From the NCBI GenBank assembly GCA_037903475.1, contig JBAJFG010000273.1:1-64000 (forward strand): 64,000 bases of DNA. Reading direction: 5' to 3'. The notes beneath the pieces were generated by a model. That model saw only the letters and a list, made by a program, of their open reading frames with translations. It did not search any database and was not told where the DNA came from. A program made the translations under genes and the position numbers. Shown here piece after piece: positions 12,031 through 23,300 of the stretch (positions are counted from its first letter, which is position 1; each line of letters begins with the position of its first letter). Source of the stretch: Ancylostoma caninum. Its lineage: Eukaryota > Nematoda > Chromadorea > Rhabditida > Ancylostomatidae.

Positions 12031-14260
12031 GGTGGTGAGAAGACTGACCTTCCTGTGCGCTTTTATCTATAATACATTCTTTGATCCTATTACGATTCAA
12101 AATTTGCCTTAACATAGAGAAACATAGAGAAGGTGCTGCATCAATGAGCTCTGTCAGACACATAAAGCGAGTGTATCAATTTTCCTCTCACTCTTTGCCT
12201 GAACTCAGGATCGGGATGAATTGACAGGGTGGGGGAGACACACGAGAGGGTGGGAGTGTGAGTTTTTCTCTACGGTTTTGCTCAATCTCAGGAAGAGGAG
12301 TGGATTATAGTGACCATGTGAAACCCTTCTTTGTTTCTTTCTAGATGATGTTCCTGCAGTGGAAGTTTTTTTGAACCTCAATGCTGTGTAGAACATTATG
12401 CACTACATATTCTCCCTCAATGGCCTAGAAAGAAGGAGAGATTGTAAAAGATGAAGGATGGAGACGGGAGTAGGTTGCCCCAAGATCAATTTCCTATACT
12501 CCTGTCATATTAATAGGGTGCTAGAAGGAAGAGTGAAGGGAATTCTGGAAGGGAAACCAAGGTTTTCGCACTTCCTTCGATTTTTTCCAACATTTCCGCT
12601 CGTAAGTCGTCGAATTCTTCGAAAAATCGCACGAAAACCGGACACATCGATAGAGATTCGCGGGTGCTATTATCACGTCGCACTCACGGAGCACCATCTG
12701 CAAGCACAAGGGCGCTAGTCATATAGCGTTCCCGGACCCACCCACCTCCCGCCCGCTACGTTTTCCTATACCGAAATTGCAAAACAGGAAAAATTAGAAA
12801 TTTGTATAGAAACTAAAACCAACATGGCTATTGTGCAGAGACTTCGAGAACCGACGTTACCAAACTTGCCAGATCGGACGCGATGGCGTGCTGTGAACAT
12901 GACATGGTCGCAACCGGTGCAATCAGCTTTCGATCTCGCCCAAATTCAAAGTGATGTTGAACGTCGAGTGGTCAAACCCCGTCCCACGTTCTGACCCCCG
13001 TGGCCATGTCCTTCAAGGTACCCCGTCCAAAATTTGATGGTCCCGTCAAAATCCGAGATCCCAACTCCCGTCCCCGTTCCCCCATCGCAATCCCCGTTGA
13101 ATTTCAAGTTTAGGGCATCGATCGGTCAGTCCGGTCATGGTCCCCATCCAAATTTGAAGGTCCCATCGAAATTGGAGAGGTCCAACCCCGCCGCCGCACC
13201 CCGCGGCAATCCCCGTCGGATGCGCGACACCGATCAATCGCGCGGCAAGCCACAGTGCCCGTCCAATCCCGGTGAACCTGTCAAAAAACCGAAATTCCAT
13301 TAGTTGAGAAAAAACTGCATTGTAGTCTGCTCCAGTCGCTGTGACCGTAAACGCAACCGCGCCGCAGTATGGGTACAGATTTTGCCCGCGCATTTTGCTT
13401 ACCATTCTTTTTATATTATGATTTTCTTGTCGAACGCCGAAAAGGTTTTAGAGACTCAATGTTCTGCGAACGTTAAAAATTATTAAACGGCTGCTAGAAA
13501 ACTTCCAAAGGAAGTTTTGAGTAGCTTAGATCCTTGCACATTTTCTGCTCCCAAATTCTGTATGCGATGCTCAATAATTTTTTCTACAGTCGCAGTAATC
13601 TGCCTTCGTCTTGTCTCTTCTCCTTGATCAAAGGTCACTCCGTTTCTGATCGAATGTCACTCCACCAAAAATAGTGAGTCCTAAAAGTTTATGTGGGAAT
13701 GCTAGAACAGAATGCTAGAAGAGTTCCTCTTGTTTAGAACTTAGGGGCGGATTTGGATTTCCTCCAATACAGTTCGTTCACAAAACAAAAATTTATCGGT
13801 TGCTTCTTGCTGGATACACATTTTTTAAGCGATAACCATATCTTGGCTCGGAAAAAACGCTCTTATTTCTGGGAGGTCTAACGAAATCTGATGTTACTTT
13901 GCAAACTAACATGAATGGCTTCACCCTAAATGATGCCCCCAAAACTGTACAGAAATATGGAACAGGCGAGCGGAGGCCGGAAACTTTTTGATACTGTTGT
14001 ATTACAAGCGCAGCTACTGGGACCACCTCCACCTCTTCTTTCATTCAGTGCATGGCTAGCTGAAGGTGGTCCTGCGAAAATCTGCTCCACAGAAAAGGTG
14101 AGTAAAACATGTACTGAAACGTTCGATCTTTCCCCAGTTGTAATTCCTAACTGAGATTTCATTATGCGACTTGATAAGACGTTTGGGCAAGAACGTCTCC
14201 TGTGTTCCCGACTTTTTCGGGCTCTGAGGAAGGCGAAGACAGTCAGATGGATGAACTATG
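12031..14260. other. No confident gene; degenerate C-rich repeat at 12960-13290
   Basis: The segment 12960-13290 contains loosely repeated phrases such as GTCCCGTC, CAATCCCCGT and AAATTTGAAGGTCCC, suggesting an old repeat of roughly 120-130 bp. An open frame at 13930-14154 (+) has a possible donor (AAAAG|GTGAGT near 14097) but no recognisable domain; I do not call it a gene. Confidence 0.4.
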
Positions 14261-14507
14261 GGGCAATTTACACTAGCTGAGTGCGCCAGTAGCGCGTCAG
14301 ACGCACACTTCTGTTTGCAAAGGATTTTTCATGAAGACTGGTCAACGCAGCATGCACATCCTCAGTTAAGAGAAGGCGTGGCAGCGGCGAAGCCGTAAAC
14401 GCGTACGTCTGAGCCGCAATGGCGATGCGATCGGGATGCTACTGGGCCTTATTCTTCATCATGTAGACGCACGCGCGTCAGTCGCACACATCCAGTATAA
14501 ATTTCCC
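14261..14507 (+). mobile_element. MITE, family with GGGCAATTT ends (copy 1)
   Basis: It begins GGGCAATTTACACT and ends AGTATAAATTTCCC. The inside matches the element at 60844-61047 in several blocks, such as AAGGATTT followed by CATGAAGAC, GTAAACGCG, CGTCTGAGC, and terminal CGCAC-rich stretches. It is non-coding. The target duplication is unclear. Confidence 0.7.
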
Positions 14508-14697
14508 TTATATCACCACCTAGCCTATATTTTCTTGGTATAGTTGGTGCCCCTCAATCCTCAAGCATTTCCATTATTATTCTAACCATTCCGAGCGCAT
14601 TTAGCGGTACTTTAATACTATGTTTTGGAACAAGTGGTAGCTGCACTTATGCGCTTATTGTCACTATTATTCTTACCATCCCAAGCGCGCATACAAC

Positions 14698-16286
14698 CAG
14701 GGTCAAGCATGACGATAGGAAAAACCGGCCTTCAATACGACCTCCCCCCCCTATTCCCTCGTCCAACCCCCACCGTTTCACGACCCCCTCCCCACCTTCC
14801 CCGCTCTGCCCCCTTTTGCTCCCGAATGTTTTCTCTATTCACTAAACAGATTCAATGAAGAAGACACCAAAGAAACACAACATTGGAACTAAAACAATTT
14901 TGAAGTCGACATGCATCCTTTCTTATCCGATCGGACCAGACTGCCAGCAGGAACGATCATGTCATTACGTGACAAAACATGACTGGTTGGCAGCACATGC
15001 GAGGGAATTGCTTTCATCGTGGGCATTTGTGCGCTCACGATTCCCGGCACCTCCAAGAAATTTTTGCACGGATTGGAGCCTTTTGAGGATTTAGTGTGGA
15101 GTAGGGAAGATTTAAAGGTTCGAAAATGAAGTGAGAGAAGCGAAATCGATCGATTATACATGCGAGAATTCGCCTACAGTGGACGCCAGTCTGTGGAAAA
15201 CTAGGGTTAATTAGACCTCGTACTAAGGTTCTGTGACCCAAATTCAGCAATTTGCTTTTCTATGCATCCATAGAGGACGATCAGCTCTATCTTTTGCCAG
15301 AGTTTCAATTTTCTAGACCTTCATATATGTTTGGGAGCTCGATGGGAAATTTGGCGAATTTCCCATCGATTTCCCATCTAAATTGCGGAAAAATGAGCGA
15401 ACTTCGTAGAACTAGATTCTGTACTCAAATGGCAAATTTCCTCAACTGAGACTCATAGAAGAAAAGTTCTCTTGATATCTGCAAATAGCTTCTCAGTGAT
15501 TTGCCAAACAGATCTACTCCATTTTCACCACCTGTTCAAATTGCGAGATTTTCACTTCTTCAACTCCCATGAAGAGAATTTGCCTTTTACCAACATTTCA
15601 CTACCTTTACGTAATAGAGCTCCAAGCATTGATTCTTCATCTCCATTATCTCACCCCAATAATTGCTCCTGCTTGTGTGAGTTAGATGGGAAATTTCCCC
15701 TCGGAGACCCGAAATCTTGAAAAATTTCCCATCGAGCTCCCAAAAGCATATGAAGTTCTAGAAAATTGAAACTCTGGCAAAAGACAGAGCTGATCGTCCT
15801 CTATGGATACTTAGAAAAGCATTTGCTGATTTCGAGTCAGAGAACTTCAGCACGAGGTCTAAGTCACCCTACTTTTCCACATTCAGACGGGCCCTGCAGG
15901 CGAATCCTCGCATGTGCAATTGATTGATCTCGCTACCCACACTCTATTTTTCAACATTTCCACCCTCTTTACTCCACACTTGATTCTGAAGTGATTCCGA
16001 CCAGTGCAAAAATCTATTGAAGGCGCCGGGAATCGAAACCGTGGGTGCGCCGGAGCCGTTTTCTCTCATACGCTGCCAACCAGCCCTGCTTTAACTCGAG
16101 ATGACGTGATCGTTCTTGGGCGGAACGTCATTTGTCACTTCATAAAACAATAACGAATTTACATTCAATGGTCAAGCCACTCCTCTACGTACCCCACCCA
16201 CTCCTCTCCAATACGACCCTCCTCCCTTCCCAGCCCCCTCTCATACGACCCCCTCATGGGAAATTCCCATCGGACGCTTAACCCTG
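14698..16286. mobile_element. Foldback hAT-like element (copy 1)
   Basis: The two halves are inverted copies of each other. The left arm is about 14698-15395 and the right arm about 15690-16286. The element starts CAGGGTCAAGC and ends GCTTAACCCTG. The flanks CATACAAC (14690-14697) and CATATAAC (16287-16294) match at seven of eight bases, as expected of an aged 8-bp hAT target duplication. Each arm contains a tRNA-3'-half-like stretch near its AAATTTTTGCAC motif. A second copy is at 40442-42183. There is no transposase. Confidence 0.75.
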
Positions 16287-16683
16287 CATATAACGCATAC
16301 TGTGTTTTGGAACAAGTCGTAGCTGCACTCAAACGACGACTCGTCGTCGACATCGTCGACGAAAATGAAACATGGTGTTCTGATTTTGCGTTGAATTTTT
16401 TGACGAGATTTTTGTAAGATCTCAGGGCATGAATAGAATCTTTGCAGCTCATCAGTAGAGAGTGAAAGGTTGAGTTGCTTGATCCCATTACCTGCTCAGC
16501 ACAGGAACTTTGCATTCGGTTACCAGTACATGTTGTAACAGTATGTTGAGCTGATTTGGTTGTTTCCATCGAATACATTCCACTCAATATTCTCGCCAAC
16601 TCTGGAAAATCATGGAGAATCAGTGTAAGTAGTGCACGATTTGCATTACAGAATTCGCGACTGTATTCGGTAAGCCATCCCAT
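16165..16683 (-). other. Unrecognised 172-codon open frame
   Basis: The frame is uninterrupted, but its C-terminal third lies inside the right arm of the hAT foldback. It is therefore at best a chimera of host sequence and transposon. The N-terminal part has several cysteines and no motif I recognise. Coding-looking stretches in other frames continue upstream to about 16850, so this may be a broken gene. Function unknown. Confidence 0.15.
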
Positions 16684-17197
16684 GCAGTTTCTTTCATAGC
16701 TGCTTTTTCAGAAAACCATGGAAACATCAGTATGAGTTTCCTTCTGCTTTGTCTAGACTTAGTTTCATGTCGGAAATCTCGACTAAAGTGGTCCAGATAT
16801 TTTCTGCAGTGGTTGTGTTCTTTTGAATTTGAGGCTTCAGTTGATCAAATCTCCTTAGTCACAGTGGGAGACGACTGACACATCAACTGAACTAAACTGT
16901 ACTGAACTGAAACACTCGTTCAGAATTCGTGCACATCCTAAGTATTCGTAAACTGTGTTTTGCATATGATTTCTGTGGGTTGCGAATGAGTGCTCATGCC
17001 CAACTCGTGGGGTCTCTATCTTTCAACCCGGTGCAGATCCCGGTTTCGTTTGATGAAAACACGTTTTCTAGCCTTGTTGATTGCGGAACGTCGATGTGAT
17101 CTAACATTCGCTTTCTTAGGTACATCTTCGTGATCTTTTCATGGAAACACTACTCCCAAATTAAAAAGGAGAGCACAGAACAATAACAAAGAATATT

Positions 17198-17327
17198 TTA
17201 AATAGCATAGCATAATCCACATCTCGCTTCTCTATTATCGGTACAATTCTTGGCGCACTGGGTGCCTTTCGGACATTTGGAGCAGTAGCCTCCGGAAGAG
17301 TAGATCGCATCCCCGACTCGATTTCCC
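17198..17327 (-). CDS. Last exon of the CAP-domain gene
   Basis: It encodes GNRVGDAIYSSGGYC, then a cysteine-rich tail ending GLCYAI and a TAA stop. Using the TTTTAAG acceptor at 17328 gives P-R-G-N, the CxYxPxGN pattern of CAP proteins. The stronger-looking acceptor AGTTTTCAG at 17358 would insert ten residues (YPMNPLLLLR) in the same frame. Both may be used. Confidence 0.8.
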
Positions 17328-20300
17328 CTTAAAAGCAAGAGTGGATTCATGGGATAACTGAAAACTTGATGTGTTGGACAACACATTAAATAATTTTAGC
17401 AATAGAATTTGGCCCTGCTACATGGTGACAACAAAGTCTTTGGCCAAGCTTCGCAGGCCATAGAAACGCCAGTAGGTTAGATTGATGGACCAAAATCTCA
17501 TGCGAGTTTACTCAACCTATAACTCTCAATACCACCAGTTAGATTCTGAGCAAATCTCCAGCTTTTCCGATATATATATATATCTTCAAGGTTATGCAGC
17601 TTCTTAGGGTTTTGAGGCCTATATCGGCCTCAAAACCCTGAGAAGCTGCATAACCTTGAAGACGCACCTGTTTAGGATTAATCCGACCCCACAATTCTCA
17701 CTGGGTTTCGACGATAGGTGTCAAAATCCCGGAGGAGCAAGGAAAATGTCTGCTACACAGTTATATTCAGAGAAGATGGTATTTGGGAGTATGGGGAATA
17801 TCCCCAAGTGCGTCATAGTCACCAAAGTGACCTCTCAACAAGGGTCTCATGGATTATTTCTTGAAAGTGGATAGAAAGTTGGTTCAAAAGGCACTTTCAT
17901 TTCATTCCATGGTGGCAGTTTCCTTCACTGATAGTATTTGGCTAATTTCACCTCTGGGTTTTCGTGACAACTGCAGAAGACAAATACGCGGTCTTTCTGT
18001 CCCATAAAAGGACTACAATCGGAAATATTGCTAGCAATAAAACCGCTTTCACTCAAAGTCATGTCCAAAAAATTATTGCCATTTAATAAATTGGCACTTT
18101 CCAGAAGAGGGTTACAACAACTAATGCAGTGGAATATTGCAATCTTGGATAGTTCCTTTCAAAAAAAAAATGTCTGAGCGGATACTATGGTTTAAAAAAC
18201 TAAGGAGATGCTCAATTTCCGATGAATCTGACGCGTTTCAATAGTTTTTGATTCTGAGAAAGATTTTGATGTTAAGATCAACATCTTAGGGCAAATTTCG
18301 GCGCGCAAAGCCCCTGAGGCATTCTGGATCCGCGCCAAGAATCCAAGAATGAAATGCAAACAGGAGTGCCTCTCCATTACGCGGTAACTCATTTCGTACT
18401 TAAGGCACCTCTTTTGACATCAGCTAGGCACTTTACTACCAATACACCAGCTAGCAGTGGTCGCCCTCAACTCTCCACATTGTGGAGCACAGTAAGGTAC
18501 GGTTACCCAACTCGCTCTTGTACGACTTGATCAAAAAGTATAAATAGAAATTTTCTGTGGGCTAGCTGTCCGGATAAATCGCTGTCAATTCCATCCTTTC
18601 AGGCTCTGACGAAGGCGAACTCGCCGAAACGGTAATACAGAAAATAACAAACTCGTGTACATCTCTGCACTTCTAACCTGTAAGCATATTCAATAGTGTT
18701 CCTGTAAAAAGGAAGTAGAGGATGGGAGAAATCAAACTTTCCACAACGCCTTGTGGAAATGAGCAACCGCACCTTCGCACTAGAGTTTTGACCTAATCGA
18801 ATAAAATTCGAATATTTATTCGAATATTCGAAAATTCGGAGGTTCTGAAGAATTCGAAAGTTCGAACATTCGAAAATTCGATGGCCTCGCGATATTCGAA
18901 AATTCGAATATTCGAAAATTCGAGGGCCCGAGATTATTCGAAAATTTGAATATTCGAAAATTTTAGGCCGAAAATTCGAATATCTGGAACTGTTTTGCGT
19001 CGCAACTGTTATTTCAGTTCCATTTTTTCGCTGAAGAACCATTCCAATTGAAACTCCCGTCCAGTTTCTTGTTTCAACCTCAATTTCCCCAAGAATCTGC
19101 TCGTATCTTTGCACGCATTCGAAAGCCACCAACTGCATTTGAATGCTTTGAAACTGCTATCCTACGAGGTATACGACACTTTCGACGATGATTTCTCCGG
19201 TGAAACGTACGTATGTACTTTTCTAGACACTTGAGAAACCAGCAGTTTCAACAAAACTTCTGATTATTCAAGCCTTTCCTCCAGAACTAAGTAAGTGAAG
19301 TAAGTGAACTGCAAACTGTTAATAAATTTTACTCTTTTTTTGTTTGAGCATTCTTCCCTACATTTAGCTGATTTCCGACTACTGCTTCGTTTAAACTCTT
19401 TCTAAATACATAACCGTTAGTTATGGAATTAAAAGTTCACACAAAATCTTGAGATCCTCTTAATCCTTTCTTCCCAAGCATACTCCGACTTCTTGTTATA
19501 GAAGTTTTGTGGGTTTTGACATTCAACGTACAAGCATGGTAAACAGAAGTAATAATGAGGAACGGGGTAACACGGAGTGTTTTTTATATCGCTGACGCTT
19601 TTTTGTTGATAGTTGAAAGCTCATTCATGATTAAGGTAACTGAACTATTTTTCTATACAACCAACATTATTTTCACCGCCTAAATACCTCTACATTCACT
19701 ACCATGGTATGTATTTTTCAACTACAACGCAGATATTAAAGCGAAAGCATTTTCACGGACGACGGGTTTCATCCACTCTACGATCCTTTAATGATGGTTA
19801 CAGAACTCAAGTGAGATTGGCGTTCTTGAGCTTAGGAGTTTCAACCAGTTGCAATTCTAAAACCGATAAGGGACCAACTCCACAGCAGCACAAGCTTCCA
19901 CTCATGAGAAGGTTGTGAGAAATTTCAAAACGACAAATGAAACTTACTACCCAAAACGTTTCATGCCCGTTGTGATTGGCAATCATATCGCCGTGTTCGA
20001 GGTACAAAATGTTTTTACCACATGGAATGTTATTCGAATAAATATTCGAACATTCGAAAGTTCGTATATTCGAAAATTCGGTGCTTCGCAAAAATTCGAA
20101 AATTCGATTATTCAAAAATTCGGGGATCCCTAGAAATTCGAAAATTCGAATATTTGGTGGTTCGCAAAAATTCGGAAATTCGAATATTCGAAAATTCGGG
20201 GGTCCCCAGAAATTCGAAAATTCGAATGTTCGAATATTCGAAAAATATTTTCGAATGTAAAACTCTACTTCGCACTAACTTACTTTCTGATGCTGGCATT

Positions 20301-23300
20301 TTACTCTGAGACTTTAGCACTGTGCCAAATATCAAAGCTGCGTCGGCAGCAATGTATGCAATGCAATGAACAACATTGCTACTTATTGTTTGCCGAAATT
20401 CCAGGGAGAATTTCTGTGAAACTTTTGCCCGAAGACTTTGTTGTCACCGTGTAAAATTTCTGGACTATATATGATAGTAAAGTGGAGAGCAATTGCAAGT
20501 GGAAATAGGAATCGCAAGCAAGAATAATAAGAATAAGCAGTAATAATTTATACCGAGGTGCGTAAATGCAGACAACTGAGTAAAGAGTTGAACACTGCTT
20601 CACGGCACAGCCAAGCTTTGTTGTATTGGCCCAGATCATCTGAAATCATAGTCCTGGTAAGAAAATTTCGATGAAGAGGGCGCTTCCCGTTAAGTTCATT
20701 TCTGGCAAAACTGCAGAGACTTTTCGCACTATAGATTCCTTCCAGAATTTTAGTTCCAGAATTTTCGGTGCATGAAATTGCACTTGCCGTATGCATGAAA
20801 TTAGGAACAGCTTAGTTCTTATCACAACGTTGAAGTTCAGAAACCGTCTTCAGATGTTCTTCTGGAACAATGGTCGATAGATCAGGATCTTGACCACCGA
20901 AAAAATGAAAAAGAAATGTATCTGATGCTCATTCATGTGATGAAGTCGAATATAACATATTCGATATGCGCTCTTTTTTAAGTGCTGTTCTCAAAATCCG
21001 AAGTAATCCTCATATCTCACAATCTAATATATCCGTAAGTTTGTGCTGAAATAACCGATGCTTTTCAATGCTCATTTTTCGCCGATTGGAAGTTGTATAT
21101 TGTCTTCTCTTTTTCCATCTTCGAACTTTCACTTTCCGGTGGATCAATCCCCGAGTTGTAGAACAAAGTGTAACGAACCCAAATGAGTTTAGGGTTTTCT
21201 GGTTTCTGCGTAACTGTACCATAATTAACGAGCCAGGGCGTGCGCCAGCGTTGTGTGTGGCATCGCCGTGACGGGCTGGCCACGCTTCAAAATGCTGACG
21301 AGTCATCATTGCCTGCACCATCTTAGCCCTTAAGGACACCAACTCCGCGGTTTCATTCATCACTAGTGGGAAAAAACAATTTTGAAAACAAGAACTAAAG
21401 CTACTACCTGGAGCTTCTTGCAAAGTTACTCCGTATATTTATCATGAAGCATTTTTTGAATGAAATGTTTATAACGTTCGAAATTCAATCAAAGCTGTCA
21501 TAGCTCGACACAACAACCTTTCAAAGCACTACTTCGACTTAGCACGGAAGAATACTAGGGATTGGGAGGGCGTCCGACAACTCACAACGAAATGTATTTT
21601 GTCACTTCCAATTTGTGATACTGATCACAAAATCTACATATCTCTCAGACAATGGAAGGGGCTGACCGCGGTACCAATATTCGGCGGACCGCGGCCAACT
21701 CCGCGGTCAGCCAAATAATTGTGTCTGAGCTTTTACCAGATTCTGAATTTCCTTGACATGCTGAATCCAATGGTGTACCTAAAATGTTACGAAAAGGTCT
21801 CTAAACCCTGCTTTCAAACGTTTCTCGGGACGGGATTTGTAACAGTTTGTCGAGCTAAGTGGATGCGCAAAGCCGTTGATCTCATAGATTGGACACGTCT
21901 AGCGTGTTGGCCAACACTGCAGACGTAGCGGGCAGCCAGCACATTCACGGACCGCTCCGCCCAGGTGGTCCGTGAACTGCACTTTCGGACCCTCCGAAAA
22001 CGGGGTTTTATGAGCATTGACGTACATCTTTAGAATGAGCGTGACGAGGAAGTCTAGAGTCTGCTGGTATTTTCAGCTCACGAAACGAGGTGACACACTG
22101 CCTTTAAGCCCGCTCGGCCATATATCGGTGCGCGGTCAACCCGCGAAAGGTCTGCGATCAGCCCGCCGAAATAATGTCGTGGCGTGCTGATAACGGCAGT
22201 AATATTTACTGATGATGTGTGGATGACATTCTAGCGATCAAATTTAATATCACTCTGAAGTCCATTCGCGACCTATTTGGCGAGAGAATGTGTTTGGCAA
22301 GACATTTTACGGGTTAAAATCTTGTTTGGCAAGACATTTTCCGGGAGAATGGGTCTAGAGTCTGTTTGGCAAGACAAAATGCGAGAGGATGTGTTGACGA
22401 CCTATTTTCCGGGTGTTTGGCAAGACAATTGGCAAGAGAGAATGTTGGCGACCTATTTTCCGGGTGTTTGGCAATATAGATTGCGGGAGAATATGTTGAC
22501 GAGCCTTTTTCCTGGACAGGCACATGCATCGGCTTTCGAGTCGATGAGTCGGTTCAAATACCCAAGTTTGAGGTACGCATCCCAATGGGAGTCGTACATA
22601 AGGAGGGTGGCGGTGTCAGTCCGAGATCACCGCTAGATAGGGTCACAGCCCGATTTTTGCATGAGGATATCTCCGTGGTTCTCGCCGTAATGCGCACGAC
22701 AGCGCGCAGCCGGCTAAACCACGGCGATGTCCACATATTTCGTGCTTCCGGGCACGGAATCGATGGATGTCATCGGTTCAACCTCTTGAGGAGGTACTTT
22801 GCGCAAACTACTTCCTGGGTCTGATCCATTGGATGTGAAAAGCTCGGACATTGTGATAGTTTTGGAGGCCTCTCCTGACAATGAGAGGAAATGGGAGTAC
22901 GTGGCGAAATCTCACGTACAATGTTAGAGCGCAATTTTTGCATGGCCACCTATTTGGCAAGATTTGTATGGCGACCTGTTTGGCAAGGTTTGTATGGCGA
23001 CCTATTTGGCAAGATTTGCATGGCGACCCATTTGGCGGGACATCATGTTTGACAAGACATTTGGCGGAGCTCGTTTGCCTGGCTCGTTTGTAAATCCGTT
23101 TCCTAGGTTGCCAAACAAACCTCGCCAAATGGTTCGCCAATGGACTTCAGAGCAGTAAAAAAAACCTCCCCTTTTCACCTTGGTCACCTTGACTCCCGTT
23201 GATCTTCGGGTATACCGAGCGGGCGCCAGCAATCCTTCCATTTGTCCCTCTCGCGAGCCAGAGTTGTCCAGTGGATTCTGTCCGTTCGAGGGACACGGAG

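Noticed and set aside
20548..20796. A longer exon upstream of MIWANTTKLGC in another frame
   Set aside because: The CAP exon starts at a good acceptor at 20640 in the correct phase. The longer frame has no family match.
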